Source of the DNA: Podocnemis expansa
Lineage: Eukaryota; Chordata; Testudines; Podocnemididae
Reading direction: 5' to 3'
DNA: 64,000 bases
Assembly: GCA_007922195.1 (NCBI GenBank)
Contig: ML682007.1
Span: 20,450,998-20,514,997, forward strand
Below, piece after piece: positions 35,663 through 48,023 of this stretch (position 1 is the stretch's first letter; every line of letters begins with the position of its first letter). The position numbers and the translations under genes were made by a program. The notes under the pieces were generated by a model that saw only the letters and a list, made by a program, of their open reading frames with translations, had not been told where the DNA came from and did not search any database.

Positions 35663-35833
35663 TGTGCAATGGAGTTTGGGGCAAGGCAGCGAGGGTGTAG
35701 AGCTGGGTCCTCTGCACACTTATGCATAGAATTAATGTAATCTGGGCAGATTGTCATATTGAATCAATTAGTAGGCCACCTGTGAGTAAAGTTATTCACA
35801 AGATTGAGTGGGGCAAGTCAGAATAATTTAGGT

Positions 35834-36021
35834 CCGAGGTCTCAAACACACAGCCCTTGGGCCACATGTGACCCCTAAAGCTATTTCCTGCAGCCCTCAA
35901 TGACACTATTGCTACCAGTATTTGAAATATCATTGCATGAAGAGGTTTCAGTGGTGCAGCCCTCAGGCTAACATACTAATCCTCATACAGCCCTTGTGGT
36001 CATTTGAGTTTGAGACCCCTG
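35834..36021. mobile_element. Non-autonomous hAT element, 188 bp, perfect TSD
   Basis: Termini CCGAGGTCTCAAAC and GTTTGAGACCCCTG are inverted with two mismatches. ATTTAGGT is exactly duplicated at 35826-35833 and 36022-36029. It ends 163 bases before the TTC1 start-codon exon. The interior has GCAGCCCT words in direct repeat. Confidence 0.85.
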
Positions 36022-36195
36022 ATTTAGGTGCTGGGCTTCAACATCCTATTTTTAAAACTAACAGTTTACTTTTCAGATGGATAAAATGAGGATAAATTGA
36101 AATTTGTGAAGTGCTTTGCCTTGTAAAGTGCTGTACACTGTATGTACTTATTTCTCCCTTGTTTTCAACATTTTAACCTTTCAGGAGATCTCAAG

Positions 36196-36528
36196 ATGGA
36201 AGAGACTGAAGAATCCAGTCCACCTGAAAAATTGCTCCATGGCTTAAAGCTCTCTGATCAGAAGTCATCAGAGAGTGCCAGTTCTGTAACAGCTGACTCC
36301 AAAGATGTGAATCTTCCCAGAAGCCTGGACCGAGGAGATGTTCAGTCTTCCGAAGAAGCTGGAGGAACAGATGAATGTTTTCATGACTGTAATGACTCAT
36401 TTGAGGTAAAGGAACCAGGAATGGAACAGGATGAGCTAAACAGTGAGGATCCCTCCAGCAAGCAGACAGAATTAGATGAAGAATACTTATTGGAATTGGA
36501 AAAAAATATGCCAGAGGAAGAAAAGCAG
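36196..36528 (+). CDS. TTC1: Tetratricopeptide repeat protein 1, first coding exon (codons 1-111)
   Basis: TTC1 is a cytosolic TPR adaptor reported to bind Hsp70/Hsp90 and, in mammals, Galpha16 and Ras. This exon begins at 36185 after TTTCAG, and the first ATG (36196) is chosen because the frame upstream of it is intronic. It encodes the acidic, low-complexity N-terminus. It begins MEETEESSPPEKLLHGLKL (mammals have a comparable GLK segment) and then carries the conserved ECFHDC motif and ELDEEYLLELEKNMPEEEKQ leading into the TPR region. The exon ends in phase 0 at CAG|GTAACT. The N-terminal half is much less conserved with mammals than the TPR part, as I recall the human protein. The six coding exons in this window join in frame across consistent splice phases. 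Confidence 0.95.
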
Positions 36529-38989
36529 GTAACTTTAATAAGATTACATTTAAAAAGAAAATTTGTTGAGAATTCTGAATTTATTAATGTTTCAGGGTTT
36601 TTCAGCTTCAAATCCAATGTGCAAAATGAAACTTATGCATGCTATCTTTAATCTTAAACTTTCAAAAAGACACTGCCAAATTGCAATTCACTTAATTTGT
36701 TTGGGGTTTTTTTGTTAAGAATACCTTAATAGAAAAACATTAGCAGAAAAACAAACAGATGTGTGTGAATTTACTTATTAATGCTATAAGTAACAACTAA
36801 GAATTTTATAACAGATAGCGGGAGGGAGAATCAGGGGGGTTTCTTTGTACATTTGATATCACTTTCACTTTTTTCCCCACCTTGTTTAAACATTTAAGCC
36901 CTGATCAGCAACAGAATGGAGAATAATAGTGGGCAAAATGAGACAATATTGTTTGTAAAACTAAAATTTGGCCTAGGGGTTTAGAACAGTTTTAGTACCT
37001 TTTTATTGACAACTTGTTTTAGGAAATTTTGCTAGAGTTAAACTTCACTGTAGCCCTTCAAATTGTTAAAATGAGGTGGAGGGAACCACCTTGCACCATT
37101 TATGCTGCACTTCATTCAGCTGGGACCATGAAAATAGACTGATCAGTTTCTATTTGGTTCTAGTTGCCTGGTATGACACAGCAATGATTTGAATTGCTTG
37201 TTCTCCTGGGAAACTTACTTAAAAATTCAGTGAATGCATTTCTATCCATACTAAGGTGAAAAAAATCTTTTGTTTTAAAAGTTAGGATTCAGTTATTAAC
37301 ATGCACTTCAGTAATGTGATGAGATTTTTGCTGAAGTGTGTTGCTCAACCAAATGCTTAATTACTCTTAAAGGATTTAGGAGTCAGGTTCTCCAATATGT
37401 TGTTTCATAAAACTGTTTGCTGTTTGAAAAGACTGACAAATACAAATCCAAGTTCCAAATCTTACAAAATTGCTATATGAGCACTCTGATTCTGACATAA
37501 GACATAGTATATTTCCTTCCCTGAACGCATATGCAGGCTGGCTTCAAAATTCTTAATTATCTCTTAAACCTACTGTAGTGTAGCTCAGGTGTTCAAGTAC
37601 TGATCCATGCATTTAAAATCTGGTTAAAATGTCCACTTAGCAAAGTATTAGGGCTTCTCAGCAATGCCTCAATTCTTCTGTACAGTCACCTGTTATTGAC
37701 AACTGGGAAAGGTAAGATTCTGGTCCATTTTAAATTGTGAAGAGGATTACTCTTTTATTGTAACTTTTTTAGGTATGCACAGAATTTTCAGACCCAAGGA
37801 AACACTGTTTTGTTTAAAATATAAATTAGTTTACACACTGAACAACAGATCATGGTGAGTGTGGGAATTGCTAAGGGTGTGGGGGGAGAACTACTGTTCT
37901 TGAGAGAGAATTATTGTATATGGGAAGGAGGCTGTGCAATGCTTTTTTTGGAGAGATTAGTGTAAGCAATTAGAGTGGAAGTGACTGTAGGGTGGAACAG
38001 AAAGCTAATCAAAAAGTTTTGAGAAGGGGTTTGAAGGAGGAGAGCGAGGCTTTGTCATGGAAAAGCAGGTGGTGAGTTGTGTGAAATCAGAGATGGCTGT
38101 ATATTATGTGGCAAAATGTCAGCTCTCCTCTGGTGAGGCTTGTGCTGTCATCTTTGTGCTGAGGGTGCCCCCATTGTCCCCATCTTCCAGAGTGGTTCCT
38201 CCAATAATGTCCCATAGGGGAGGGAGGGACAAGAGACCCAGGCCCACCCGCTACTCCAGGTCCCACCCAATGGGCCCTGAATAGCAGTTCTGTGTTGTTG
38301 CCAGCATCCAGCACTGCAGCTTTTTCCCTGCCTCAACTATTTGTCTCTGACTGGGCCAGGATTTCTTCCCTCAAGCCTCAGGACCTAGGGAGCATCCTCT
38401 CTGAGTGTTACATGCATTTCCCCATGGGGCTGGTACCTTCAATGCCTCTCTGCTTCCCCCACACTCCAGTGTACTCAGAACTTCTCAAGCTTGTGTTCTG
38501 TTTGTCAGGAGCAGGGGGCTTTATCAGGTATCTGACTGGGCCTTAAATGGCTTCAGCTGCTCCTAATTGCCCTCTGCTAACTCCAGCTAGTTTGCAGGAA
38601 ATGGTGCCCTGTGTATCCTGGGGCTTATATCCCTCTAGTCTAATAGGATGACTCTGCTATTGCCCTCTGGCTTTCATATAGCACAGTTAGTGTCTTGTGT
38701 AGATTAGGATATGGATGCTGTTCTGCAGCAAAATCCTACAGTTAAATATTGGACGATTTTTTCCAGTGTGGTTTTTTTTAGTTCTTTCTTATTGGAACCA
38801 GAGTTTTGTTTTATGCCTGGGTTTCTTCATTTCAGAAATAAACTGAACACCAGTGAGTGCCCCTTTCCCCCCTCCCCCCAGAGAAAGAGAGAGCAAGGGG
38901 AAGGGTCTTGCAATAGGTAATTTGACTTCAGGCTTCCCATGGTTTCAACCTGAAAACTGCTGATTTGCTGTTACTGTATGACCTGATCC

Positions 38990-39145
38990 TATGTTCTACA
39001 CCCCCTTGCATTTAGTTTCATTCCTTTCTGTAAGTTCACCCATCTTCGAAGCATATGAGGAAGTGGGATCTTCTCCCACGAAAGCTCATGCAAAAAATAA
39101 ATCTGTTAGTCTTCAAGTGCCACACAACTCCTTGTTGTTCAACCA
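38990..39145 (-). mobile_element. Fold-back family, minus orientation, copy 5
   Basis: TGACCTGATCCTATGTTCTA, CTGTAAGTTCACCCATCTTC, GAAGTGGGATCTTCTCCCAC, TAAATCTGTTAGTCTTCAAG and TGCCACACAACTCCTTGTTG follow the complement of the family. It closely parallels copy 4 at 32110. Confidence 0.65.
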
Positions 39146-39315
39146 GGGCCTTGCTGCTCACTGCTATAAGTGGAGAATGATAGGGAGAAAAGTACACGTG
39201 AGAGGGCAAGTGAACACAGAGCTAAACAAGCAAGCTTTATTGTGCGCAAGTCAGTGTTAGTTCATTTTTTGGTGACATTTTATTGATTTAGCCAAAATAT
39301 GGCAAAAATGTAAGA

Positions 39316-39706
39316 CAGTGGTTCTCAACCTGGGGTCTGCAGACATGTTGCAGGGGGTCCACAGAGCTTTTCCCTGCTGGAGTGGGGATCCAGCTGCAGC
39401 CCTGATGCTCCCCACCAGGGCTGCCTCTCCCCACCTGTGGCCAGATCCCAGCAGGGGGATGGGGCTGCAGCAGCTCCCAAGGGGGGCAAGAGCAGGGAGC
39501 TATAGCCCGCCACAGCTCAGCTACCCAGTGGTGTGGGCCATAGTGGTGGTGGTGGCACCACTCGCTGGCTGTTCCAGCGGCGCCACCAGAGTGGCACAGG
39601 CCAGAGTCTTGCTGTGCAGGCCAGATTACATAATCAGTTGGGGGGCAGCAAAGATTTTTTTTTGGTTAAAAAGTGGTCCCCAGCCTAAAAAGGTTGGGAA
39701 CCACTG
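39316..39706. mobile_element. Non-autonomous hAT element, 391 bp, perfect TSD
   Basis: Termini CAGTGGTTCTCAACCTG and AGGTTGGGAACCACTG are inverted. ATGTAAGA is exactly duplicated at 39308-39315 and 39707-39714. The interior is GC-rich and carries a spurious 129-codon frame. Same terminal family as 8515-8692. Confidence 0.85.
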
Positions 39707-39780
39707 ATGTAAGAAATACCCTTATTAATTTGCTTTCATACTGTATATAAAATGTCATTTGGTAAGCTCCTTGGGACAGG

Positions 39781-40000
39781 GAGGCCACTTTGTTCGGTAG
39801 ATAGAGCAGTAGAGTGAGGCTGAACAGAGCTAAATTCTATTCCCATCTCTGCCACTGGCCTGCCGGGTGACTTTTGACTAGTCTTTCCCCTTCTGTGCCT
39901 CAGGTTTCCAGTCTTTAAAATGGGGATAGCAGTGCCCTTTTTCTAAAGCACTTTGATATGTATACTGACAAAATGCAAGATCTAAGTGGTGATTGTACAG
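39781..40000 (+). mobile_element. tRNA-derived SINE, chelonian Cry type, near full length
   Basis: A head with GTTCGGTAGATAGAGCAGTA and CTAAATTCTATTCCCATCTC (A- and B-box-like region) is followed by CTCTGCCACTGGCCTGCCGG, CTTCTGTGCCTCAGGTTTCC, TAAAATGGGGATAGCAG and AAAGCACTTTGATATG. This order is diagnostic of the turtle Cry/PolIII SINE. It is diverged, so probably old. Confidence 0.75.
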
Positions 40001-42189
40001 CTTTACTTCTATTTTTGAAGTTTGTGCGCAAGACCTAGCACAATGGGAGGGCTGGTAGTCCTAGCTGATGATTAGGGATCCGAGGCACTACCACTAATAA
40101 TAATTACAATTTTAAGGTCCTGGTAAACAATACTTAACTTCCAGTAAAATGAAGAGCAGAAATTAAGCACTAGGATAAAGTCAGTGTCCTGGATAGAGAA
40201 CAAGATGAGGATTCAAGTGCTCCCCCCCCCCACCCCCAAATTGTAACCTCAACTGATTTCCTCTCCTTCTTTGGAAAAGTCCCTTATCCTTCCTGTAAAA
40301 AGGGAAAACGTGTTGTGAATATCTGTCTGTTGTCCACTCTGAGAACATCTTAAGAAGTGTACGACAGTAAAAACAAGGACTGTCTTTAGAAGCTAGAAGG
40401 ACTCTTTGAATAGAGGTATTAGTTGAGACAATATTTACCTTAATTTTTCCTTCATGTATGCTGTTGAAAGATGGAGAATATGTCTGGTGTCGTTTGGGTT
40501 CTTGGCTTTAAATAATGAGTGGAATGAAGCTATGCTTAGGGGCAGCCATAACTGTAACTATAGCAATACTAGCATTGACTCTTCTTTACATTTTGTAGAG
40601 AAAATCTTGCTGACTTTTAAGGAAGTTAAAAGGAGTTTGAAACTGTGACTGTTTTCCTATGGAAAATAGGGTACTTGTTGTTCATTGTAAGCAGGGCTTG
40701 AGAAATCCACAAAGTATTAATGATGAGTGCAATGGTTTCCCTGATGGGAAGCCTAAGCCATCAATTTCTGCAAATTAAAGAATGTTTTTTTTAAATGAAG
40801 ATTTCTACTGTTTATGGCTGGGAATATCACTTACAAAAGTTAAGTGATGTATCTGGAGTCCACAGGTGAAGAGCTGTAAGTCTTCTGATGGTGCTCTTTT
40901 AACTCAGATTAGCAGCAGCAACATGAAATTAAAATCTGTAGTGAGTTTTACTGCTTCTCTTCAGATTTGTGTCATCAGAAGTGAAGCTGTTCAGAGTCTT
41001 CCTGTTGTAGTTCAGCTTCTGCTTGGTAAACCTAATCAGTCTATAGTCCTAGGAGGACCTAAATAAATGAGACTGGTGGGGGAGTGCAGGGAGGAAAGAG
41101 AATACACTAGAGCCTGAGGGGTGCTGAAAGTGGCAGAGACCCATATTTCTTTAGATGGTGAGGAGGCTCTGGAGTGGAAGGAAAAAGCAGGGTCCAGGTA
41201 TGAGTCCCAGCACCATTCTCCCATCTTCATCTGAATTTCTTTGACTAGTGAGTTCAGTCCTCTTGACTTATAAATGTTTAGCAAGCTTTTCAAACCCAGA
41301 TGCTCCATTCTTAAAGACTTTTTTTTTTTAACTAGTGGGTCACTGCATGTATGATCTTTATAATTCTATTGATAGCTCTTAAAATAGTTTGATAGGTTCT
41401 TCACAAATATTAGCTGCTCCAAACCCCCAGGATGTAAGTTTCACTTTGCTGATGGTGAAACTGAAGCAGAAAAGTCATCTGGTTCTTCAGCTGTTGCTTG
41501 AGTAGCACTTATTTATGTGAGTGACCACAGTGACTTCAATGAGCAAATTTGCATGTCTAAAGGTGTGGGTCATCAATGTGCCAACTTGTGCCCAGTGTGG
41601 TAGAGTGTGTGTGAGCCCTGCCTTACTTTTTCTGTTTACATTAATGATGCCCAAACAGACTGGGCAAGGAGAATCCAGTACAGGCTAACAAAGTAGCACA
41701 TCCCGTTTGTTAAGGCTTCATGAAAGGACAAGTTATAACAAACTCCTAATAAAGGCCTCACCTTAGGACTCTGCTTCACAGCTCCCAAACATAAAGCTCC
41801 CAAACACAGTCTCTGAGCATGTCTTCTGGAACCAAAAAGAGAGAGATCACTGTCTCTTGTAACCCAAACAGCTTCTCCCCCAGCAAATCCTTCCTAGCAT
41901 ACCTACATCACTCCATGTTGCTCAGCTTCCTGATCCTGTTTAAATACCATAGGCCTCCTGGATTACACCCAGGCTGTCAGTTGTAAACTCCAGCCTCTCC
42001 CTGAAAAGGGAAGTACATTCTTTTAAACAAGAGTATTTACTACTCTGAATGTATAGTGGTCACAGTATCTGGCTCCAAATTACTTGTTCAAGGCCACTGA
42101 TGTAGCTCTAAGAGAAAATTTCTCAGTCACAGATCTAATTTAAAAAAAAAAAATCTAAATCTAATCTCAAATCTCACTTCATCAAATAC

Positions 42190-42338
42190 TTAAGAAGGGG
42201 AGCTCATATTCTGTACATTCCCCATCTTCAAGGGTCTGACAAAGTGGGATTTTTCTCTGGTGAAAGCTCAGGTGGTAGATAAATTTTAGTCTTTAAAAGT
42301 GTCACCAGACTTCTTGTTGGTTTTTTGTAGAGCTAAAC
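42190..42338 (-). mobile_element. Fold-back family, minus orientation, copy 6 (interrupted)
   Basis: CCCCATCTTCAAGGGTCTGA, AAGTGGGATTTTTCTCTGGT, TTTAGTCTTTAAAAGTGTCA and CCAGACTTCTTGTTGG follow the minus-orientation family. The element is cut at 42338 by the hAT insertion and resumes at about 42532 with TGACACAGCTACCCCTCTGG, the family end. Confidence 0.7.
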
Positions 42339-42523
42339 TAGGGGTGGCCAAACTTACAGAACTCAAGAGCCACACAAGTTGATTATTAAACCTTCAAGAG
42401 CTGCACTGAAGCATATAGCCATGTACTTTTACCTATTAAACTGATTTGCTGACATTCTTCTGCGAGCCACTTTTTCATTTAAGGGCCACATGTGGCTCCC
42501 AAGCCACAGTTTGGCCACGCCTG
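42339..42523. mobile_element. Nested non-autonomous hAT element, 185 bp
   Basis: Termini TAGGGGTGGCCAAAC and GTTTGGCCACGCCTG are inverted. AGCTAAAC (42331-42338) and AGCTAGAC (42524-42531) are an 8-bp duplication with one mismatch. The element lies inside fold-back copy 6, so it is younger. A relative starts at 55798. Confidence 0.85.
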
Positions 42524-42582
42524 AGCTAGACTGACACAGCTACCCCTCTGGAACTTATCATTGTAGATGGAGTAGGTGAACC

Positions 42583-42837
42583 TAGGATTACCAGATACCA
42601 AAGCATGGAAAGGAGGACATTGAAAGACACATGGAGAAAATGTAGTATTAATGTAATGTTCTGTTTTTAGGGGGCCCTTGAATGCTTCCCCTGTAAAATG
42701 GGGTGTTCTAGGGTACTTCAACCCCTGTAAGTAAAAGGCCAGACAAAATCACATATTTTTAAAACACCTGCCGGATGGAGGACGTGAAGGTAGAAAGGAG
42801 GACATGTCCTCCTCTTGCCTGACATCTGGTAACCCTA
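42583..42837 (+). mobile_element. hAT-like element 'TAGGGTT', copy B, 255 bp
   Basis: Termini TAGGATTACCAGAT and ATCTGGTAACCCTA are inverted. GGTGAACC (42575-42582) and GGCGAACC (42838-42845) form an 8-bp duplication with one mismatch. It matches copy A (35384) over most of its length with small deletions and lies in the same orientation. Confidence 0.8.
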
Positions 42838-43393
42838 GGCGAACCTGAAATCAGGCGTGTTAAACAGCTAGTTGAAGAGGTGAGCTGAAACTGACCATCA
42901 ACATAACAGTGAAATTAATGATCACAAGTATAAAGTGCTGACAAATGGAAGTATTTTTGGCTGACCTTTAGTTACAGTAATCATGGGCGGTGTTGAAAAA
43001 TATTTTGCCTGGAAATATGGTTTACAAGTTAATGGTGACCCCATAAACTTAATGATCCTGTGTATTTGTACAGCACTTGGTTACAAATGGGTCCTGATCC
43101 AGGACAAGGGTTCCTAGGCTCTACAATAACACAAACAATAACTCAAGTATTAAAGTTGGGCCTCCTACCAAGGAAAGCACAGAGCGCTATAGCGAGTTTA
43201 CCAAGTATAAAATGCCATCCTTATGCATTCGTTGAACAGCAGCATCCCACAAGTTGCTGTAGCTTTGGTCAAATAGAGAACATATTGATCACAGAAGAGA
43301 AACTCAAAAACACTTGCCCTATAGCGAAAGGAAAAAATCAAACTACCACTTCGTCTATTGACGAGCACATATAGCATTATTTCTCCTGAGTTG

Positions 43394-43680
43394 GCTGTGA
43401 CAAGAGGCTGGATTCAGGCACATACAGAAGTTTGGTGCCTCAAGAGGTGGGGAGTGGCTGCTGCAGTCTGGCCAGAGTGCCGCCACTGGGTCCATGCTGT
43501 GGGAGAGTGGCAGCTGCAACAGTCTGGCCAGGGTGCTGCCGCTGCATGCGGCAGGAGTGGGAGGGCTGGGACGGAAGAAATGGCTGCCATGCTCCCGCCA
43601 GGCCCAGCTGGAACATCAGACGAAAGGCTGGGCCACATCCAGCCTGCAGGCCATAGTTTGCCCACTTCCATCCTGAGGTG
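43394..43680. mobile_element. hAT-like remnant with GC-rich interior
   Basis: The right part GCAGGCCATAGTTTGCCCAC resembles the right end of 'TAGGGGTGGCCAAAC'-type elements. Inside, CAGTCTGGCCAGAGTGCCGC and CAGTCTGGCCAGGGTGCTGC form a direct repeat about 57 bp apart. The left end was not recognised. The four overlapping frames here are shadows of GC-rich DNA. Confidence 0.4.
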
Positions 43681-44428
43681 AAGCTTAGATGCTTGAATTC
43701 ATGATGCAGCATTGACTTTATAAGACTGCAGAGGGAAGCAGATAGCTGCTAAATGCTGGTTTACAATCAGGAAATGGAATTTGAGACTGAGAAACTTGTA
43801 TTTCCTTAACTGAGTTTGTGTTTTGTACCCTTTGGTGATTGATAGAATCTCATTCAGTGTAAGCGATTGCTGTTCTACACCTTCTAGTAAGGTCATTAAG
43901 ACCCGGAGATGCATTTTCACATTGTACGACTAACCTCAGAGGAGAAGTTGGAGAGCATGCTCTTCTTGTGCCTTTAGCAAAAATAGAGCCAAGCAGAGTT
44001 CACCAGGAAGGCTAAATCAAATAAAATATATAAGACAGAGTCAGTGGAGATCAATGGGGAATATTGCAAGCGAACAGGGCAGGTGGCTGTTAAAAGCGAC
44101 AGCTGAAGGATAAATGTAGGGATTTAGCTTTTCATGCATTTTTTTGTATAATTGATACCTTGCAGAATAAAATGTAAAGAAGCATAGGTTGTTTTCTTTC
44201 AGTAGCAACCTAGCTTTTGCCTTCATCTTTAACATGTGATTATTTATTTATTGTTGCCAAACAGGTTTACAGTGTGATTCTAATTCTTTTAAACTCAGGA
44301 AATAACAGCTACTTTTACAATCTCTATTTTCATAAACCTCTCTTAATCAGGGGCTTTCTTTGACTGTAATTAAGATTAAGGATCATGTGATTAGTTGGTA
44401 AGAATTAACTGCATTTAACTCACTGGGC

Positions 44429-44447
44429 TTTTTTTTTTTTTTTTTTT
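44429..44447 (+). repeat. Poly-T tract (19)
   Basis: Uninterrupted T run in TTC1 intron 2. A 12-C run follows at 44663-44674. Confidence 0.9.
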
Positions 44448-46977
44448 AATTTGTCAGTTCATGAATCCAAAAAGCAAATTCCTGACACTGGTTGTTATTA
44501 TTCTGGCTCATAATTTCCCTGTTGGTAGACATTTACACTGCAGAAAATACACCTGTTGGATTTCTCTTGTCTAAATAACACATGATGTGTAAGTCAGAAA
44601 AGTTATACTTGATTCAGTGGTCATATTAATAAAGCCTCAGGGGAAACAAGGGGCCAAGATTGCCCCCCCCCCCCGTGCCACTCCCTAGAGAATTTTCTGG
44701 AAGTCCAACCTGACCCACTTCTGTCACCAACTGAAGAGCAGGCAGTTTGCCCCAAAGCTACTTATTTCTGACTCTGAAAATAAGGCAATGAAGCAGTGGG
44801 GTAACATTCCACAAAACTTGTCCCAAGGACAAGTCACTTACAATTTTTTTCACTGGCAATGGGGAGAAAATTGATAGGCTCACATTAAACTGATGACCGG
44901 TCATTTTGCAGTTGTTACTCATCTGAACTGGAAGAACAACATAAAAAGCAGGGAGGTTACATCCTCTTGTCCATCAAGGTTGTCACCTCTTAACAGCTGA
45001 AGTTTGGATGCAAGCACTGCAGACCTGACACATGCTGGTATTTTAATATTTTGTTCACTGTTGTAAAATCTATTTGCAGGTTTTGTTTTTTTCCTCCTCA
45101 AGAAATATGCAATAGAGAATACACATTCTGTTCTGTGCGGCATCCATACATCAGGAAATGACTTTGCAGGTGATGCTGTTCCTTTAGCATTCCCCTAAGA
45201 CTGGACTCAGGCTTCAGATGTAACTGTTTGAATAGGGCAGCCAAGTCCTGAATGTAGAACAGGCATTGATAGACTTAAGTGCCACCTTCTTTGCTTTATT
45301 TAAGTGTTCATATGTTCCCCTTGTTTTCATGCTAGAGTGCTGCATAAGACCTTGTGTGAAACTGGTTTTTCTCTATTGCGGACTTTTGAAAGACAATGCA
45401 GGTGTTTGCTCATCATCCACTGCCTTTAGTATCTCACCATGCGTGGGGTTTGTAAACATTAGAGACTAGAATGCTGGGGAGCATACTTCATCTACTGTTC
45501 ATTAGCTGCGTTTTTGGGACCTGAACCTGTATCCAAAGAATCAGAACAAGATCCATGTGTGTGAATTTATTTGTGACTGGTAAATGGTGTGGTGTTCCCC
45601 CAAATCTGCTCTTGGAATACTAGTGTCATTTCTGGAATATCAGTGTGGTGTCTGGTTGGGAGAACTATTTTCCAAGGGCAAAGCAGGAAATAGAAAGAGG
45701 CCCTTGCTTTGTATTAAATTAGTCTGCTTCTTGGCACAGCTGTGAAATGATGCAGCTCTCCACACAGTGTACTATATTTAGCTGTTTCCAAGGAGATGTT
45801 CTGTGCGATATTGATAATCGCATTAATCCTTGATTTACACAATCTACAGGGAAGGAAACTGCTCCTTTCCCCAGTGTTGGCTTTTTAATCGTTCAAGGAG
45901 TTGTAATTTATAAGCTTTAAATTTGAGTGCTGTGTGGATATGTGCATGCACACCCACGAGTGAGAAATCAATGGTCAAAATGATTGCTCACCACAGAAAT
46001 AAGGAACCGGCCTGTCTCTTGCAAGGTCCTACCCTATACATTTTGTTTTTATTTTCATGAGAGAGATTTGTGTGTGACATGTATCTTAGTGATCACTGAG
46101 TGATGGCTAGGGGACAGCCTTTACATCTTCAGCATGGAGGGCGGGGGGATGAAGACATTCATGCCACTTTCCTTTATGCTAGTAGTACTGTTCAAATATT
46201 CATGGTTGAGTACTTGCTCCTGCAATTTTCACCATCTAATGGAACTTTCTCCTAGCCTTCGGGTTCGAAGGTTGTTTAGTCATCTGTGAGCAATACTGAG
46301 AGATACAGCAAGGAGAAGATGTGCTTCCTAAGAGGAAAAAATACATGTTTATTTCTGCTGATGACATGGTTTTCAGACTCGAGCTGCTCATGGTGCCTAA
46401 CATCTGTATTGCTTTCACTGGGGGAAAAACAATGTTCTTTTAACCAATCCTTTTGCAGAATGAATCCATTCCAAGACAACAGCATCACATTTGGACCAGT
46501 CTGTTATATCTGCTGCACTGGAAAAGCACTTTTACATGCAACTGATATCAGACCCTCCTAATCAGGCTTCACAGACAGCTGATTATAAACTTTTTGGACA
46601 CAATGTCTCAGACAATCTTGTAGGCTTTCACTGTCTAGACATGTCTGATGTTGCCAGCTTCGAGGGAAGGAAATCAAAAGGTGGTGGAAAAGTACTACTG
46701 CTACAAAAGAAGCAGCAAACATTAAATGCCAAAATATAAACATTGATTTTAAAAAAATTACTTTTTTTTTAAAGTACCTTGTGTATTTTGAGGTTTGTAA
46801 ACCAGAGCCCTTAATACACCTGTCTGGTGTGGTTACTACACACACCTTTGTAGCTGTTAAATGCTCCAGAATTTTTCCTTCTGATTTCCTTTTAACAGTA
46901 ACACAAAACTGTAGCTGACCTACTTGTTCATTTCAGTTAAATACTGTGAGACACTGAAATTCTCTATTCTGTTGCAG

Positions 46978-47038
46978 AAAAGGAGAAAGGAAAGCACAAC
47001 ATTAAAGGAGAAAGGAAACGAGCAGTTCAAGAAGGGAG
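46978..47038 (+). CDS. TTC1: TTC1 coding exon 2 (codons 112-131 plus one base)
   Basis: 61-bp exon after TTGCAG, ending GGAG|GTGGGT. It encodes KRRKESTTLKEKGNEQFKKG and the first base of a Glu codon. This is helix A of TPR1; the K...G-N..F pattern supplies the Lys and Asn used by carboxylate-clamp TPRs to hold the EEVD tail of Hsp70/Hsp90. Phase is 0 on entry and 1 on exit, and the join to the next exon gives GEYGEAE, matching GDYIEAE in mammals as I recall. Confidence 0.95.
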
Positions 47039-48023
47039 GTGGGTCAATGATATTTTAATATAGAGTCTGAAATTAGTCACTGCTTAGGTCAGTGATTAGG
47101 TATTGCAGGGAAACCCTAAGGCAGATGTCTTCACCACCACACCTGAGTTTCTTTTCCCCTCCCATCAATTAAAGGGGTTGGGGGAGAGCTAATTGACGAC
47201 AATAAATGCTAGAGACCAAAGCACTTGGTGCAATGCATACTGAAGGAAAATATCATTAATATACTTTTTAGAGTAATGATCCCACAGAAGTGGATACTTG
47301 CCAACAGTCAGGTGGTGGTTTGCTTCCCAGACAGCTCAGTAGGCTAGAGAGAGCTTTTTATACTGGATGATGGAAACTTTGTGATAAACTGGGGAGGGGG
47401 GCAAAATGCTGCATCTTTACTCTTAGAAAATCTGGCATTGCTTAAAATAATGTTGCCTTGCTTTCCAAAGTTTCAGTGCAGCTGTATCCTCAAGGCATGA
47501 TCCAGAGAAGAACTGTTCTTTTCTTTAAATAGGCTTAGCATCTCTCATCATGTCAGGCTTCCTTTCTAGGGTCTGAGAGATGGTGCTGACATCATATCAT
47601 GCGATTTCTTTGAGAATGTTAATGGACTAGCTTCAGTTAAAGAAAAATCATTGTTTTTCTTTTGAGACTACCTCATTTTTAATTTCAAAGACAGTGCAAA
47701 GTTTGGAAGTGAGGCCTATGAATTAAAGTCTGCACAATAGTGGCAGAGATTGCATCAGTGGGATGAGGTCTTATGGCATTTTAACATAGCTAATACCCTG
47801 TGGGTACTGATTTAAAATGACAAAACTATATTGTCATTGGTGTTTATACTAATTCAGCAGGGTGCTTTTTCTGAGAGCAGTAAGTCTCTTGCTTTTAGTA
47901 TAAAACTGACATTGCTTCAGATATTGAGGTATTTGTTTCTAGAGAATTCAAGCTATGTGATGCTCACACATGATATGGGCAAGTTATATGAATATTGTTG
48001 TGTTTCTTCTCTTCAATCTCCAG
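47039..48023 (+). other. TTC1: TTC1 intron 3
   Basis: 985-bp GT-AG intron of AT-rich sequence. No repeat family or other feature recognised. Confidence 0.9.

Larger units (their letters stand above)
34787..36184 (+). other. TTC1: TTC1 intron 1
   Basis: Runs from the inferred donor at 34787 to the acceptor TTTCAG ending at 36184. It contains the G-rich minisatellite with an assembly gap, two hAT-like elements, and a SINE-like scrap around 36075-36140 (AAGTGCTTTGCCTTGTAAAG). Confidence 0.5.
36529..46977 (+). other. TTC1: TTC1 intron 2
   Basis: A 10.4-kb intron with GT (36529) and AG (46976-46977) ends. Besides the repeats listed separately, I see no exon in it. Stretches 36660-38970, 40010-42180 and 43690-46970 hold AT-rich DNA and short homopolymers only, apart from a C-rich run near 40221-40236. 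Confidence 0.85.

Noticed and set aside
39318..39707. 129-codon plus-strand frame
   Set aside because: Lies wholly inside a non-autonomous hAT element with a clear target duplication.
41640..42010. Possible LTR or solo LTR in TTC1 intron 2
   Set aside because: Composition is suggestive, but no TG...CA boundaries, target duplication or second copy were visible.
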